Shown: positions 28,808 to 43,977 of the stretch, piece after piece | Numbering within the stretch: the stretch's first letter is position 1 | Layout of the letters: each line of letters starts with the position of its first letter | Origin: Litchfieldella xinjiangensis | Lineage (GTDB): Bacteria; Pseudomonadota; Gammaproteobacteria; Pseudomonadales; Halomonadaceae | DNA length: 64,000 nucleotides | Reading direction: 5' to 3' | Assembly: GCF_000759345.1 (NCBI RefSeq) | Contig: NZ_JPZL01000001.1 | Coordinates: 620,001 to 684,000 of the forward strand | Notes under the pieces: model-generated | What the model was told of the DNA's origin: nothing | The model's database searches: none | What the model saw: only the letters and a program-made list of their open reading frames with translations | Made by a program: the position numbers and the translations under genes

Positions 28808-29892
28808 CAGGCGTCCTGAAGAGCGGCCAATTGCTCGGCCTGATATTCGTTGACGAGCGGCCCAATCACTTCGCTCAGTTCGCCGCCCATGACTTCACCC
28901 AGCTTGTAGAGGGTCAAGTTGATGCGGTGATCGGTCAGGCGGCCTTGAGGGAAGTTGTAGGTACGGATGCGCTCGCTACGATCGCCCGAACCCACCAATG
29001 AACGGCGGGTATCCGCTTGCTGCTGGCGCTGAGTGTCTAGCGCCGATTGCTTGAGTCGTGCCGCCAGCAGCGACATTGCCTTGGCCCGGTTCTTGTGCTG
29101 GCTGCGCTCCTCCTGGCATTCCACCACGACCCCGCTGGGCAGGTGTGTGATGCGGATCGCCGAATCGGTAGTATTGACGTGCTGACCGCCAGCGCCGCTG
29201 GAGCGAAAGGTGTCGACTCGCAGGTCGTTGGGGTTGATGTCGATATCGGTCACTTCATCGACTTCGGGCATGACCGCCACCGTACAGGCCGAGGTATGGA
29301 TACGCCCCTGGGACTCGGTCGCCGGGACACGCTGCACACGGTGGGCCCCCGACTCGAACTTGAGCTGGGCGTAGGCTCCCTCGCCACGAACGCGCGCGAT
29401 GATTTCCTTGTAGCCCCCCATTTCGCCGTGGCTGGCACTGATCACCTCGACTTTCCAGCCCTGCTTTTCGGCGTAGCGCGAGTACATGCGGAACAGGTCC
29501 CCGGCAAACAATGCAGCCTCGTCGCCTCCGGTGCCGGCCCGAACCTCGAGAAAGACATTGCGGCCATCATCGGGATCCCGGGGCACCAGCAAGCGCTTGA
29601 GTTCCTCCTCCAGCCCTTCCAGTCGCGACCGCCCTTCTTCCAGTTCCATCTCGGCCATTTCGCGCATTTCCGGATCGCTGTCATGGCTGAGCTGCTCGGC
29701 CGCCTCGATATCGGCCTCGACATTGCGATAGCGCTGCCAGGCCGCTACCAGCTCTTCGAGCTCGGCATACTCGCGGGAATAATCACGAAACTTGCCCTGG
29801 TCGGCGATGACATCGGGCTCGGCAAGTAGAGCGGAAAGCTCTTCGAAGCGTTCGTGAAAGGAATCCAGGCGCTGGCGAAGTGTCGCTTTCAT
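28807..29892 (-). CDS. prfA: Peptide chain release factor 1
   Basis: 361 aa class I release factor recognising UAA and UAG. The anticodon-mimic PAT tripeptide is at residues 190-192 and the hydrolytic GGQ at 235-237 in [15 protein letters not shown]. Length is normal. It lies 58 bases after hemA and overlaps prmC, the classic hemA-prfA-prmC arrangement. Confidence 0.98.
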   Translation of the reverse strand: MKATLRQRLDSFHERFEELSALLAEPDVIADQGKFRDYSREYAELEELVAAWQRYRNVEADIEAAEQLSHDSDPEMREMAEMELEEGRSRLEGLEEELKRLLVPRDPDDGRNVFLEVRAGTGGDEAALFAGDLFRMYSRYAEKQGWKVEVISASHGEMGGYKEIIARVRGEGAYAQLKFESGAHRVQRVPATESQGRIHTSACTVAVMPEVDEVTDIDINPNDLRVDTFRSSGAGGQHVNTTDSAIRITHLPSGVVVECQEERSQHKNRAKAMSLLAARLKQSALDTQRQQQADTRRSLVGSGDRSERIRTYNFPQGRLTDHRINLTLYKLGEVMGGELSEVIGPLVNEYQAEQLAALQDA

Positions 29893-29950
29893 TGAGAATC
29901 CTGTTGATTGTTGGGCGCGAGCGGGTTCGAAAGCCGGGCGAGTCTCGCCC

Positions 29951-31222
29951 TCAGGGATCCTGTGGAGGCGCTGCCGGGTCGATCAGCAGCGCCTCGGCCG
30001 CGCCCACCACATCGTGGCGCTCGGCGCCGGACGCTTCGCGAAGACGGGTGGTGGGCCCATGCATGAGCTTGTTCGAAAGTTGGCGCGAAAGACGGGCAAT
30101 GACTTTCTGAGGGTCGTCGCCCTTGGCCAGTTGGGCCAGCGCCTGGGCTTCAGCAGCGGCCCGCAGGGCTTCTCCCTGCTCACGATAGCGACGAATCAGA
30201 TCGCCGGCTCCGCGCACCCGACGCTCGTGAACCCAGTGACCGACCCCTTGCTCGATCAGCGCTTCGGCCTGGTCGGCCGCCACCTGACGATGGCGCCGAT
30301 TCTCTTCGATCACCTCATGCAGGTCGTCGACGGTATAAAGGAAGACATCACCGAGCTCGCCGACCTGGGGTTCGATATCGCGCGGCACGGCAATATCGAC
30401 CATGAAGATGGGCCGGTGGCGACGACGCCGAATGGCGGCCTCGACCATGCCCTTGCCCAGGATCGGCAGCGGCGCCGCCGTCGATGAAATCACGATATCG
30501 GCCCGCACCAGCGCCTCCGGGATTTCGTTGAGCGAAATGGCCTCGGCAGAAAACTCGCTGGCCAGTTCCTCGGCACGCTCCCGGGTACGGTTGGCAACGA
30601 TCAATTCACAGATACCGGCTTCGCGAAGATGACGGGCGACCAGTTCGATGGTTTCGCCCGCCCCGATCAACAGCGCGCGCTGCCGCGAAAAGTCCTCGAA
30701 TATACGGCTAGCCATGCTCACGGCCGCATAGGCGACCGAGACGGGGTTCTCACCGATGCCGGTTTCGGTGCGCACCTGCTTGGCCACGGAAAAGGTGTGC
30801 TGGAAAAGACGCTCCAGCTCGCCTCCGAGGCCGTGATAGCGACGCGCCGTCTGGTAGGCATCCTTGAGCTGACCCAAGATCTGGGGTTCACCCAGAACCA
30901 TGGAGTCGAGCCCCACCGCGACACGCATCAAATGGCGTGCGGCATCGTTGTCGAGATAGTGGTAGGCATTTCTGGACAGGTCTTCGACCTTCAGATCATG
31001 AAACCGGCCCAGCCACTCGAGGATCGCCTTCTCGCCGCGTGACTCGGTCACGCAGTAGAGCTCCGTACGATTGCAGGTCGAGAGGACCGCCGCTTCTGTG
31101 ACGTCAGGCAGGGCACGCAGTTCGCTCAGCGCGACTTCGAGCTGCGTCGGGGTAAAAGCGACCTGCTCGCGCACCTCTACGGCAGCGGTCTTGTGATTGA
31201 TTCCCAGGGCGAGAAGCGTCAT
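29951..31222 (-). CDS. hemA: Glutamyl-tRNA reductase
   Basis: 423 aa NADPH-dependent enzyme that reduces glutamyl-tRNA to glutamate-1-semialdehyde, the first step of C5 haem synthesis. Nucleophile C50 lies in [31 protein letters not shown] and the NADPH-binding [19 protein letters not shown] are present, and the C-terminal dimerisation region follows. It diverges from the TPR gene at 31386; the 163-base gap must carry both promoters. Confidence 0.97.
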   Translation of the reverse strand: MTLLALGINHKTAAVEVREQVAFTPTQLEVALSELRALPDVTEAAVLSTCNRTELYCVTESRGEKAILEWLGRFHDLKVEDLSRNAYHYLDNDAARHLMRVAVGLDSMVLGEPQILGQLKDAYQTARRYHGLGGELERLFQHTFSVAKQVRTETGIGENPVSVAYAAVSMASRIFEDFSRQRALLIGAGETIELVARHLREAGICELIVANRTRERAEELASEFSAEAISLNEIPEALVRADIVISSTAAPLPILGKGMVEAAIRRRRHRPIFMVDIAVPRDIEPQVGELGDVFLYTVDDLHEVIEENRRHRQVAADQAEALIEQGVGHWVHERRVRGAGDLIRRYREQGEALRAAAEAQALAQLAKGDDPQKVIARLSRQLSNKLMHGPTTRLREASGAERHDVVGAAEALLIDPAAPPQDP

Positions 31223-31385
31223 TAAGTCAAGATCTTGGCTCAGGATTTACAAGCGAGTCGCACGGCCATCGGGCCGTAAGGCGCGTATTCTAACACAGCC
31301 CTAAAGATGGGTGGCGTCTGCATTGTCGTTGACCGATCACGCCAAGCCGTTATGCTGAATGCCTGGCTAAATTAACGAGGCACCC

Positions 31386-33119
31386 ATGCGCGCACGCTTG
31401 ATCCTGGCAGCCCTGTCGATACCGATGGCTTTATTGACCCATGGCTGCCAAAGCACGCCAACCTCTTCCCTCGCCCCGGCCGAAGACCCCCTGGCCAAGG
31501 CGCCCCCGGTCTCCAGCGGCCTCGACGGTGAAAGCCTTGCCACACTTCTGACAGCCGAGTTCGCCGGGCAGCGCGGCGATTATCGACAAGCCAGCCATGG
31601 CTATCTACAGGTCGCCGATCGCTACGACTCCCTGGCCCTGGTCGAACGTGCCACGCTGGCGGCCCGCTTTGCCAACGACCCCGAACTCCTCGAGCGTAGC
31701 GCCAAGCGCTGGCAAACCCTGGCTCCCGATGCCGAGGCTCCCACACGATTGCTGTCCAGCCTCGCCCTGCAGCGTGGCGACTGGGTAACCAGCCTCGAAC
31801 AGCGCCTGGCCCTCAGCGAACGGGGAATCCATGGCGAGCTCGCCAATTTTTCCGAGCAAGCAATAGAACAGGATGTCGAACTGGCGCCGCTACTCGAACG
31901 CTTGCGCGACTACCTGGCACGCCACCCCGGCAGTGATCAACCTCACCACTACGACGCTATCCTGGCCACCGCCCTGCTCGAGGCGGCAAGCGGCGAACTG
32001 GGACGTGCCGAATCGCGACTCGAAACCCTGGCCCGCTCGCACCCCGAACTGCCGGCCTTGTGGCTGGCGAGAACCCGGATCGCGATGCAGCAACAGGACC
32101 TCATCGGAGCACGAGAAGCGGCCAGGCGCGGTATCGAGATCGCGCCGGATGATGGGCGCTTTCTCCTGCTGGCCGCCCAGGTCGAGCTGCAGCTATCCAA
32201 TGTCGAAGCAGCCGAATCGCAACTCAACGCGCTGCTGAAGCGCCATGAAGACAATCAGGAACTGCGCCTGGCGTTGGCACAACTGTATCTCGAAGAGGGC
32301 TACCCGGGACCGGCGAAACGCCTCCTGCTTCCCATGGTGGAAGGCGGCAAGCCCGCCCCCCAGGTATTCATGCTGCTAGGCAATATCGCGGCCGAGGCAG
32401 GTGAAGTCGATAACGCCCTGCTTTATTACCGCCAGGTACCGCCGGGAGACGGCTTCCTCCAATCCCGCCTGCTCGCCGCGCAAATGCTGGTCGAGGCCGA
32501 CCGCCTGGGCGACGCCCGTGACTTTCTACAAATCGAGCGCCTGCGACACGAGGACTACGCCAGCGGCTTGACGACACTGGAAGTCGAATTGCTGGATCAA
32601 CAGGATCGCAAGGCCGATGCCGATGCCTTGCTGAGACGGGAACTGTCACAGAACCCGGAGGCTCATGAGCTGCGCTACATGCGCGCCATGCGGGCCTTCG
32701 AGCAAGGCGATCTGGCGGCCATGGAAGCCGACCTGCGCCACATCATCGAGCGACAACCCGACCACGCCATGGCGCTCAATGCGCTGGGCTATACCCTGGC
32801 CGACATGACCGATCGGCTCGACGAAGCACAGCGCCTGGTCGAGCGCGCTTACCGCCTCTCTCCCGACAACGCTGCGATCCTCGATAGTCTGGGCTGGGTC
32901 TATCACAAGCAGGGCGATGATGCGCGCGCCCTGCCTTATCTCGAACGTGCATATGCCACCATGCCGGATCAGGAAGTCGCCGCCCATCTGGCTGAGGTGT
33001 TGTGGGCACTCGACGAAAAACACCGGGCCCGAGCCTTGATAGAAGAGAGCCTGGATCGATTCACACGTCATCCCGCCATCGACAGCCTGCTCGAACGCAT
33101 CCCAGAATTACGGCCGTGA
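31386..33119 (+). CDS. TPR-repeat envelope protein
   Basis: 577 aa protein with a signal sequence (MRARLILAALSIPMALLTHGC). The cysteine suggests a lipoprotein, but the lipobox LTHGC is poor. The rest is almost wholly alpha-helical TPR-like repeats, clearest at residues ~440-560 (ALNALGYTLADMTDRLDEAQRLVERAYRLSPDN and DSLGWVYHKQGDDARALPYLERAYATMP). The location directly upstream of lolB and ispE is conserved in Pseudomonas and Halomonas-like genomes, where such proteins are annotated as TPR proteins of unknown function. A scaffolding role at the envelope is inferred. Confidence 0.85.
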   Translation: MRARLILAALSIPMALLTHGCQSTPTSSLAPAEDPLAKAPPVSSGLDGESLATLLTAEFAGQRGDYRQASHGYLQVADRYDSLALVERATLAARFANDPELLERSAKRWQTLAPDAEAPTRLLSSLALQRGDWVTSLEQRLALSERGIHGELANFSEQAIEQDVELAPLLERLRDYLARHPGSDQPHHYDAILATALLEAASGELGRAESRLETLARSHPELPALWLARTRIAMQQQDLIGAREAARRGIEIAPDDGRFLLLAAQVELQLSNVEAAESQLNALLKRHEDNQELRLALAQLYLEEGYPGPAKRLLLPMVEGGKPAPQVFMLLGNIAAEAGEVDNALLYYRQVPPGDGFLQSRLLAAQMLVEADRLGDARDFLQIERLRHEDYASGLTTLEVELLDQQDRKADADALLRRELSQNPEAHELRYMRAMRAFEQGDLAAMEADLRHIIERQPDHAMALNALGYTLADMTDRLDEAQRLVERAYRLSPDNAAILDSLGWVYHKQGDDARALPYLERAYATMPDQEVAAHLAEVLWALDEKHRARALIEESLDRFTRHPAIDSLLERIPELRP

Positions 33120-33152
33120 ATCCCTCGTGCCAACTGACGGAACAGGAACGCA

Positions 33153-33773
33153 ATGACTCATCTCAACAGATTGATTCCGGCCCTTCTGGTCACGCTATTG
33201 ATGACGGGCTGTGCCACCCGCAGCCTGGATGCCACGATACCGGGAGAACGGCCGACCTGGAAAAGTCAGGTAAAGGATATCGAAGCGCTCCAGCGGTGGA
33301 CCCTGGCGGGAAAGGTCGGACTGCGCACCCCTGAGGAATCGACAAGCGCCAACCTCGACTGGGCACAATATCCCCGCTATTACCGCCTGTTGATCAGCGG
33401 GCCTTTCGGTAGCGGTCGCAACCTGATGGAGGGCCGTCCCGGCCGCGTCAGCCTGACCACCAGCGAGGGGCGCTTCGAAGCCGAAACCCCCGAAGCCCTC
33501 ATGGAACAACAGCTGGGTTGGTCCCTGCCCATCTCGGCGCTGGATCACTGGGTACGTGGACTGCCAGCCCCAGGGAGCGAATACACGCGCAATACTGACG
33601 AAAGCGGTTACCCGCTGTATCTCGAGCAGGCTGGATGGGAGATCGATTATCGCGACTGGGTCGAGACGCAGAAAGGATTGTGGCTACCCCGCCGGCTGGT
33701 CATGACCTATGGCGATTTACGCGCAACGCTGGTGGTCAACCAATGGCGGCTCGGCGAAGCCCCCGATGCTTGA
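33153..33773 (+). CDS. lolB: Outer membrane lipoprotein receptor LolB
   Basis: 206 aa outer-membrane lipoprotein that accepts lipoproteins from LolA and inserts them. The signal peptide ends LLMTGCATR, so the mature protein starts at C20 or so. WTLAGKVGLRT, YRLLISGPFGSGRNLMEG and LPISALDHWVRGLPAPG are typical of the LolB beta-barrel-like fold. It follows the TPR gene by 33 bases and overlaps ispE by 8 bases. Confidence 0.94.
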   Translation: MTHLNRLIPALLVTLLMTGCATRSLDATIPGERPTWKSQVKDIEALQRWTLAGKVGLRTPEESTSANLDWAQYPRYYRLLISGPFGSGRNLMEGRPGRVSLTTSEGRFEAETPEALMEQQLGWSLPISALDHWVRGLPAPGSEYTRNTDESGYPLYLEQAGWEIDYRDWVETQKGLWLPRRLVMTYGDLRATLVVNQWRLGEAPDA

Positions 33774-34653
33774 GACCTTGACGCTCCCGGCCCCGGCCAA
33801 GCTCAACCGGATGCTGCATATCACCGGTCGCCGTCCGGATGGCTATCACACGCTACAGACGCTGTTTCAGTTTCTCGATGTCTCGGACACCCTGCACTTC
33901 ACCCCGCGACACGACGACAGCATTACTTTATCCCCCGCACTGCCGGGGGTCGCCCCTGAAGATAACCTGGTCGTACGGGCAGCCCGCGCCCTACAACGGG
34001 AGAGCGGCTGCCGGTACGGTGTGGATATCACTCTTGAAAAACGCCTGCCCATGGGAGGAGGCCTGGGTGGGGGCAGCTCCAATGCGGCGACGACCCTGCT
34101 GGCCCTGAATCGCCTTTGGGAGACTGGCTTTACCTATGAGCGCCTCGCGTCCATCGGCCTGACCTTGGGTGCCGACGTGCCGGTTTTCGTGCATGGCCAG
34201 GCTGCCTGGGCGGAAGGCGTCGGTGAAGTGCTGACGGCCGTCGAGTTGGAGACGCCCTGGTTCGTGGTGTTGCACCCCGGTATCACGGTCTCGACGGCCA
34301 GCGTGTTCAACGCACCGCAATTGACACGGAACACCCCCCCCATTAGTATGGCGCGCGCACTGCAAGGGGGGGCTCTGGCGTGGCACAACGACTGCCAGCA
34401 AACGGTCTTCGCCCGCTACCCTGAGATTGCCAGGGCCCATGCATGGCTGTCCGGGTTCGCCCCGACCATGCTTACCGGCACTGGCGCTTGCCTGTTTGCG
34501 CGTTTGACTGACGAGTGCGAGGCCGATAGCATTCTGCAGCGTGTCGATGCTGGCTGGCACGCCTTCAAGGCGAAGGGCTGCAATCGCTCTCCCCTCCATG
34601 CAGCTCTGGAGTATGGCGGCATGCCGGTCACGAGCCCGAGCGTAACGCCATAA
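33766..34653 (+). CDS. ispE: 4-diphosphocytidyl-2-C-methyl-D-erythritol kinase
   Basis: 295 aa GHMP kinase of the MEP isoprenoid pathway. The first residues LTLPAPAKLNRMLHITGRRPDGYHTLQT and the ATP loop LPMGGGLGGGSSNAATTLLALN are diagnostic; the C-terminal GHMP motif is MLTGTGACLFA. I use ATG 33766, inside the end of lolB, because upstream codons belong to lolB in another frame. The lolB-ispE-tRNA-Gln-prs-rplY-pth-ychF order is a standard gammaproteobacterial block. Confidence 0.96.
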   Translation: MLETLTLPAPAKLNRMLHITGRRPDGYHTLQTLFQFLDVSDTLHFTPRHDDSITLSPALPGVAPEDNLVVRAARALQRESGCRYGVDITLEKRLPMGGGLGGGSSNAATTLLALNRLWETGFTYERLASIGLTLGADVPVFVHGQAAWAEGVGEVLTAVELETPWFVVLHPGITVSTASVFNAPQLTRNTPPISMARALQGGALAWHNDCQQTVFARYPEIARAHAWLSGFAPTMLTGTGACLFARLTDECEADSILQRVDAGWHAFKAKGCNRSPLHAALEYGGMPVTSPSVTP

Positions 34654-34694
34654 CGGCGCCAAGGCAGAGGTTTCGACCGAGGCGAGACGAATAC

Positions 34695-34769
<75 letters not shown>

Positions 34770-34836
34770 GTTCTCGCGTCGTTGAGCTGTCGCCATTCCC
34801 CCACAGAGATTCCTGAGACTCCAAAGGTGGCTGCGC

Positions 34837-35778
34837 GTGTCTAAATTGATGGTTTTCGCCGGGAACGCCAATCCCGACCTCGCTCGAAAAATCGCCGAGG
34901 GGCTGGATAACCGGCTGGGTCATGCCACGGTAGGCCAGTTCAGCGATGGCGAAATCGCGGTAGAGATCAACGAGAACGTTCGCGGCAAGGACGTCTTCCT
35001 CCTGCAGTCCACCTGCGCACCGACCAACGACAACCTGATGGAACTGATCCTGATGGTGGATGCACTGCGTCGTGCTTCGGCAACCCGTATCACTGCGGTG
35101 GTACCCTACTTCGGGTATGCTCGCCAGGATCGTCGGGTGCGCTCTGCACGTGTACCTATTTCCGCCAAGGTAGTGGCCGACATGATGGTCAAGGCCGGCG
35201 TCGACAGGGTCATGACGATGGACCTGCACGCCGATCAGATTCAAGGGTTCTTCGATGTGCCGGTAGACAACGTCTATGGCTCACCGATCCTGCTCGACGA
35301 CATCGAGCGCCAGAACTATGACGACCTGGTGGTGGTATCGCCCGATGTGGGCGGTGTGGTACGTGCCCGGGCCATCGCCAAGCAGCTCAATGCCGACCTC
35401 GCGATCATCGACAAGCGTCGCCCCCAGGCCAACCAGGCCCAGGTGATGCACATCATCGGCGAGATCGAAGGTCGCACCTGCGTGGTCGTGGATGACATGG
35501 TCGATACCGCCGGTACGTTGTGCAAGGCCGCCGAGGCACTCAAGGATCACGGGGCACGTCGTGTGGTGGCCTATGCCACGCACCCGATCCTGTCCGGACC
35601 CGCTGTCGACAACATTTCGGGTTCAGTACTCGACGAATTGGTAGTGACCGACACCATTCCACTGGCGGAGCCAGCCCGCCGCAGTGGCAAGATCCGTCAA
35701 CTTTCCGTGGCCGGACTGATCGCAGAGGCGATCCGTCGGGTCAGTAATGAAGAATCCGTCAGCGCGATGTTCCACTAA
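34837..35778 (+). CDS. prs: Ribose-phosphate pyrophosphokinase
   Basis: 313 aa PRPP synthase. It starts with GTG at 34837 ([20 protein letters not shown]), preceded by AGGTGG. The catalytic flexible loop is at [16 protein letters not shown], the divalent cation site at [11 protein letters not shown], and the ribose-5-phosphate loop at [14 protein letters not shown]. Length is normal. It follows tRNA-Gln by 67 bases. Confidence 0.97.
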   Translation: MSKLMVFAGNANPDLARKIAEGLDNRLGHATVGQFSDGEIAVEINENVRGKDVFLLQSTCAPTNDNLMELILMVDALRRASATRITAVVPYFGYARQDRRVRSARVPISAKVVADMMVKAGVDRVMTMDLHADQIQGFFDVPVDNVYGSPILLDDIERQNYDDLVVVSPDVGGVVRARAIAKQLNADLAIIDKRRPQANQAQVMHIIGEIEGRTCVVVDDMVDTAGTLCKAAEALKDHGARRVVAYATHPILSGPAVDNISGSVLDELVVTDTIPLAEPARRSGKIRQLSVAGLIAEAIRRVSNEESVSAMFH

Positions 35779-35880
35779 GCGACATCGTGTTGGGATACGC
35801 AGCCCGAAAGGGCCCCGGAAACGCTATCGTCTGGTCGCGGGCGGTAGCGCTTTCCTTTATTGACCAATGAGGTTAAACCC

Positions 35881-36561
35881 ATGTCCGATTACCAACTCAC
35901 CGCCAATGTTCGCAAGGAGCTGGGGAAAGGTGCGAGCCGCCGCCTGCGTCGTGCGAACGAGCAAGTCGCTGCCATCATCTACGGCGGCGAAAAGGCTCCC
36001 CAGCCGATCACCATCGACAAGGCCGCCTTCTACAAGGCCATCGAGGACGAAGCGTTCTTCTCCTCGCTGATCAATATCGACGTCGATGGTAACAAGGAAC
36101 AGGTCATCATCCGTGATCTGCAGCGCCACCCCTACAAGGCGCTGGTCACTCATGCCGACTTCATGCGCGTCGATGCCACCCACGAAATGAAGCTGCACGT
36201 GCCGCTGCACGTCGTGGGCGAAGACAAGTGCAAGGGCATCAAGGATGACGGTGGCGTGCTGCACGTGCTGGCCAACGATATCGAGATCAGCTGTCTGCCC
36301 AAGGACCTGCCGGAATATCTGGAAGTGGATATCAGCAATCTCGAGCTGGGCGCCACATTGCACCTGTCCGACCTGGCCCTTCCGGCCGGCGTTTCCTCGG
36401 TCGCCCTTTCCCATGGGGAAGAGCACGATTCAGGCGTGGTGAGCATCACCCACCCGACGCGTGGTACGGCCGACGATAACGCCGAGGGTGACGAGGCGCA
36501 GCCGAACGCTGAGCCCGAAGCACCGGAAGCCAACGCCAAGCAGGATGACAAGGGCGAGTAA
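35881..36561 (+). CDS. rplY: 50S ribosomal protein L25/general stress protein Ctc
   Basis: 226 aa two-domain L25 (TL5/Ctc type). The N-terminal half ([21 protein letters not shown]) binds 5S rRNA; the C-terminal TL5 domain ends about residue 190, followed by an acidic alanine-rich tail ([21 protein letters not shown]), a common trait of halophile proteins. ATG 35881 follows GAGGT; a start seven codons earlier is unlikely. Confidence 0.95.
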   Translation: MSDYQLTANVRKELGKGASRRLRRANEQVAAIIYGGEKAPQPITIDKAAFYKAIEDEAFFSSLINIDVDGNKEQVIIRDLQRHPYKALVTHADFMRVDATHEMKLHVPLHVVGEDKCKGIKDDGGVLHVLANDIEISCLPKDLPEYLEVDISNLELGATLHLSDLALPAGVSSVALSHGEEHDSGVVSITHPTRGTADDNAEGDEAQPNAEPEAPEANAKQDDKGE

Positions 36562-36599
36562 ACTTTCTCCCTTGTTGCCATGGCCACCAGGACGTCAGC

Positions 36600-37184
36600 A
36601 TGAGCCAAGTGAAAGCGATCATCGGCCTCGGTAATCCCGGGCCGGAGTACGACGACACCCGGCACAACGCTGGCGCCTGGCTGGTCGAGGCCATTGCGCG
36701 CGATAGCCATACGCCCCTGCGTCCCGAGCGCAAGTTCCTTGGCCATTACGCCAAGGTGAACTATGCCGGACATGAACTGCACTTGCTGTTTCCGCAGACC
36801 TTCATGAATCGCAGTGGCGCGGCTGTCGCCGCGCTTTGCCAGTTCTTCAAGCTGGCATCCGACGAACTGATCGTCGCACATGACGAGTTGGACATTGCCC
36901 CGGGTACGGCCCGCTACAAGCAAGGTGGCGGCCATGGCGGCCATAACGGCCTTCGAGACATCATCCGTGCATTGGGCAATGACAATTCATTTCATCGCTT
37001 GCGGGTCGGCATCGGTCACCCCGGCGATGCCCGGCAGGTCACCAATTTCGTGCTGGGTCGCCCCGGCAAGGCAGAGCGCGCAGCCATCGACGCTGCCCTT
37101 GTCGAGATCGAGGCCACGCTTCCCGATGCCCTGGGCGGCGACATGGCCAAGGCCATGAATCGACTGCACAGCTTCAAACCGTAA
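36600..37184 (+). CDS. pth: Peptidyl-tRNA hydrolase
   Basis: 194 aa enzyme that recycles peptidyl-tRNA. The signature [22 protein letters not shown] contains the catalytic H22, and [28 protein letters not shown] is the second family motif. It follows rplY by 38 bases and precedes ychF, the usual order. Confidence 0.97.
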   Translation: MSQVKAIIGLGNPGPEYDDTRHNAGAWLVEAIARDSHTPLRPERKFLGHYAKVNYAGHELHLLFPQTFMNRSGAAVAALCQFFKLASDELIVAHDELDIAPGTARYKQGGGHGGHNGLRDIIRALGNDNSFHRLRVGIGHPGDARQVTNFVLGRPGKAERAAIDAALVEIEATLPDALGGDMAKAMNRLHSFKP

Positions 37185-37228
37185 GCACGTCACTCTCGCC
37201 ACACGACCTACGCTTTCAGGACACTATC

Positions 37229-38320
37229 ATGGGTTTCAACTGCGGCATCGTCGGCCTGCCCAATGTGGGTAAATCGACGCTCTTCAATGCGCTGACCAAA
37301 TCCGGTATCGACGCCGAGAACTTCCCCTTCTGCACCATCGAGCCCAATGTGGGTATCGTTCCGATGCCCGATCCACGCCTGGACAAGCTGGCAGAGATCG
37401 TCAAGCCGCAGAAGGTACTGCCGACCACGATGGAGTTCGTCGACATTGCCGGCCTGGTGGCGGGCGCCTCCAAGGGCGAAGGCCTGGGCAACAAGTTCCT
37501 TGCCAACATACGCGAAACGGAAGCGATCGCTCATGTTGTGCGCTGCTTCGACAATGACAACGTCATCCACGTGGCCAACCAGGTCGACCCACACGCCGAC
37601 ATCGAAACCATCAACATGGAACTGGCGCTCGCTGACCTGGATACCGTCGATCGGTCAATCCAACGCCTGACGCGCGTGGTCAAAGGCGGCGACAAGGAGG
37701 CGATTGCCACCAAGGCGATTCTCGACCGCATCCAGCCGCACCTGGCCGAGGGTATGCCCCTGCGCAGTTTCGGGCTTTCCGACGACGAGAAGCGGCAGGT
37801 CAAGAGCTTCGGCTTCCTTACGCTCAAGCCCACCATGTATATTGCCAACGTCAACGACGATGGCTTCGAGAACAATCCCTACCTCGACATCGTTCGCGAG
37901 ATTGCCGCCGAGGAAGGCGCCGTGGTGGTCCCGGTGTGCAACCAGTTGGAAGCCGAGATCGCCGAGCTCGAAGATGACGAGCGCGCCATGTTCCTCGAGG
38001 AACTGGGCATGGAAGAGCCGGGCCTCGACCGCGTGATTCGCGCCGGTTATGCCCTGCTGGGCCTGCAGACATACTTCACCGCGGGTGTGAAGGAAGTAAG
38101 AGCCTGGACCGTCAAGGTCGGTGCCACTGCACCGGAAGCCGCGGGGGCGATCCATACCGACTTCCAGAAGGGTTTCATCCGCGCCGAAGTGATTGCCTAC
38201 GACGATTTCGTCGCCCTGGGTGGCGAGCAAGGCGCCAAGGATGCGGGCAAATGGCGTCTGGAGGGAAAGGATTATGTGGTTCAGGATGGTGACGTCATTC
38301 ACTTTCGATTCAATGTCTGA
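37229..38320 (+). CDS. ychF: Redox-regulated ATPase YchF
   Basis: 363 aa OBG-family P-loop ATPase. G1 is GLPNVGKST (9-17), switch regions include [18 protein letters not shown], and the base-specifying loop YIANVND replaces the usual NKxD, which explains ATP rather than GTP preference. The C-terminal TGS domain ([10 protein letters not shown] to [15 protein letters not shown]) is complete. Confidence 0.97.
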   Translation: MGFNCGIVGLPNVGKSTLFNALTKSGIDAENFPFCTIEPNVGIVPMPDPRLDKLAEIVKPQKVLPTTMEFVDIAGLVAGASKGEGLGNKFLANIRETEAIAHVVRCFDNDNVIHVANQVDPHADIETINMELALADLDTVDRSIQRLTRVVKGGDKEAIATKAILDRIQPHLAEGMPLRSFGLSDDEKRQVKSFGFLTLKPTMYIANVNDDGFENNPYLDIVREIAAEEGAVVVPVCNQLEAEIAELEDDERAMFLEELGMEEPGLDRVIRAGYALLGLQTYFTAGVKEVRAWTVKVGATAPEAAGAIHTDFQKGFIRAEVIAYDDFVALGGEQGAKDAGKWRLEGKDYVVQDGDVIHFRFNV

Positions 38321-38375
38321 ACCCGAATGAGTTGACGTATCACGCCCTTAGGGGTAAGATTCGCCCCCGTTGGAC

Positions 38376-38452
38376 GGCTACGTAGCTCAGCTGGTTAGAG
38401 CACATCACTCATAATGATGGGGTCCCCTGTTCGAATCAGGGCGTAGCCACCA
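38376..38452 (+). tRNA. tRNA-Met (elongator, CAT), copy 1
   Basis: 77-base cloverleaf with acceptor arm GGCTACG/CGTAGCC, encoded ACCA end and anticodon loop CTCATAA. It closely follows E. coli elongator tRNA-Met. An identical gene lies in the opposite direction at 47689-47765. Confidence 0.96.
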
Positions 38453-38463
38453 AATCGAATTCT

Positions 38464-38493
38464 CCGCCCGTCGGCCTGCCGACGGGCGGTTTT
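38464..38493 (+). terminator. Rho-independent terminator after tRNA-Met
   Basis: Eleven-base arms CCGCCCGTCGG and CCGACGGGCGG around CCTG, followed by TTTTCG; it ends transcription of the tRNA-Met gene 12 bases upstream. Confidence 0.85.
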
Positions 38494-38516
38494 CGTTCTC
38501 GCTGACTCAACGGTCC

Positions 38517-39815
38517 CTAGCTTAATCGTGGACGATTGAAGAAAGCGGTCAGCACCTTGGTCAAGTAACCGACGTCCTGACTACCGGCCGTCTCCCTGAT
38601 CGAATGCATGCCCCACTGGGGGACCCCGATATCCAGTGTTGGCACGCCCAACTGAGTCGCCGTGATCGGACCGATGGTACTGCCGCAGCCCATGTCGGCT
38701 CGGGTCACGAAGGTCTGAACCGGCACCGCCACTTCACGGCATAGATCACGGAACATGGCCGCCGTCGCACTGTTGGTGGCATAGCGCTGATTGGCATTGA
38801 CCTTGATCACCGGGCCACCATTGATGGCGGGGCCATGGGCAGCATCGTGCTTGTCGGGGAAATTGGGATGCAGCGCATGTGCGTTATCGCAAGAAATCAT
38901 ACGCGACGCCTGAATGAGGCGGATATACCCCTCTTCGCTTGGATCCCCGAGCTGCGCATTGACGCGCCGCAAGACATCGCTGAGAAGCGGACCCTGGGCG
39001 CCACTGGTACTGGCACTACCGACTTCTTCATGATCATTGGCGACCATTAGCGCGCCCTGGCGGCCATCGCATGCAAGCAACGCCTCGAGGCCGATGAAGC
39101 AGGACAGTAAGTTATCCAGGCGTGCGCTGGCGATCAGCTCCCCCTCCATGCCGACACGAGACGGAGGTTGAACGTCATAGAAGGCCAGTTCGAAATCGAG
39201 AACGTCGGCGTTCTCGATGTTATGCTGCTCATGCAACCATCGCTGTATGAGGCGTTGCAGGTCCGCCTTGTCGCCGCCCTGTAGCAACACCGGCGCCATT
39301 TGTGTCTGCGCATTGATCGCCCGCCCATTGTTGGCTTCACGATCGAGATGGATGGCAAGACTCGGGACAATGGCGACGGGTCGCTCCACATTCAGGAGTA
39401 GCCCTTGGATTCGCCCATCTTCACGGCGCACCTGGACTCGACCGGCGATGCCAAGATCCCGATCGAACCAGGGGGCCAGCAGCGCGCCGCCATACACCTC
39501 GACCCCGAGCTGGAGCCACCCGCTATTTTGTTGGGCAGCATTCGGCTTCAGGCGCAGCCCGGGACTATCGGTATGCGCCCCGATCATGCGTAATGCCTCG
39601 AGTCGATCGGCAGGCAATTGCATGGCCACCAACGAAGAGTCATTGCGGGTAATGTAGATGCGCTCGCCCGGCGACAACTGCCAGGACAGCGTCTCATCCA
39701 GACGGCGATAACCGGCTTGTTCGAGACGCTGAGCCATGTTGGCAACGGCATGCCATGGGGTGGGTGAGCGCTGCAAGAAGTTCAAGAGTCGTTCTAGGGT
39801 AGGGTCGTGGGGCAT
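38517..39815 (-). CDS. apeB: Aspartyl aminopeptidase (M18 family)
   Basis: 432 aa zinc aminopeptidase that removes N-terminal acidic residues. M18 hallmarks are IGAHTDSPGLRLKP (first metal histidine), SARLDNLLSCFIGLEAL, MVANDHEEVGSASTSGA (acidic metal ligands) and GVPQWGMHSIRETAGSQD near the end. I use ATG 39815, which follows GAGGATCG; a start 12 codons upstream is not ATG. It is convergent with the tRNA-Met gene and diverges from prc. Confidence 0.95.
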   Translation of the reverse strand: MPHDPTLERLLNFLQRSPTPWHAVANMAQRLEQAGYRRLDETLSWQLSPGERIYITRNDSSLVAMQLPADRLEALRMIGAHTDSPGLRLKPNAAQQNSGWLQLGVEVYGGALLAPWFDRDLGIAGRVQVRREDGRIQGLLLNVERPVAIVPSLAIHLDREANNGRAINAQTQMAPVLLQGGDKADLQRLIQRWLHEQHNIENADVLDFELAFYDVQPPSRVGMEGELIASARLDNLLSCFIGLEALLACDGRQGALMVANDHEEVGSASTSGAQGPLLSDVLRRVNAQLGDPSEEGYIRLIQASRMISCDNAHALHPNFPDKHDAAHGPAINGGPVIKVNANQRYATNSATAAMFRDLCREVAVPVQTFVTRADMGCGSTIGPITATQLGVPTLDIGVPQWGMHSIRETAGSQDVGYLTKVLTAFFNRPRLS

Positions 39816-39922
39816 GTCGATCCTCGTCGAAGGGTCTGTGTCTGGCGACACAGGCTGCTACAATGCCAAACTTGGCAGACGCAACCTCACGCGCCGATCG
39901 CCAGTCTAGGGAAGAAGTGTAC

Positions 39923-39945
39923 ATGAAACCGGGAGTGCTTCATTG

Positions 39946-39946
<1 letters not shown>
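39923..39946 (+). CDS. Possible seven-residue leader peptide of prc
   Basis: ATG AAA CCG GGA GTG CTT CAT TGA encodes MKPGVLH and its stop overlaps the prc ATG (TGATG). A GGGAAGAAG lies upstream and the peptide's own GGGAG could serve prc. Such overlapping mini-ORFs can couple translation. It may be chance. Confidence 0.3.
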
Positions 39947-43903
<3,957 letters not shown>

Positions 43904-43977
43904 ACTTACGTGCCGTTGACCCGCTTCGCCTGCTGGGCGAGACTCGCCAGGCTTATCAACCGCAAGAGAAAACGATA

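Noticed and set aside
31223-31385. Regulatory site between hemA and the TPR gene
   Set aside because: The gap must contain promoters, but I saw no palindrome or hexamer pair good enough to report.
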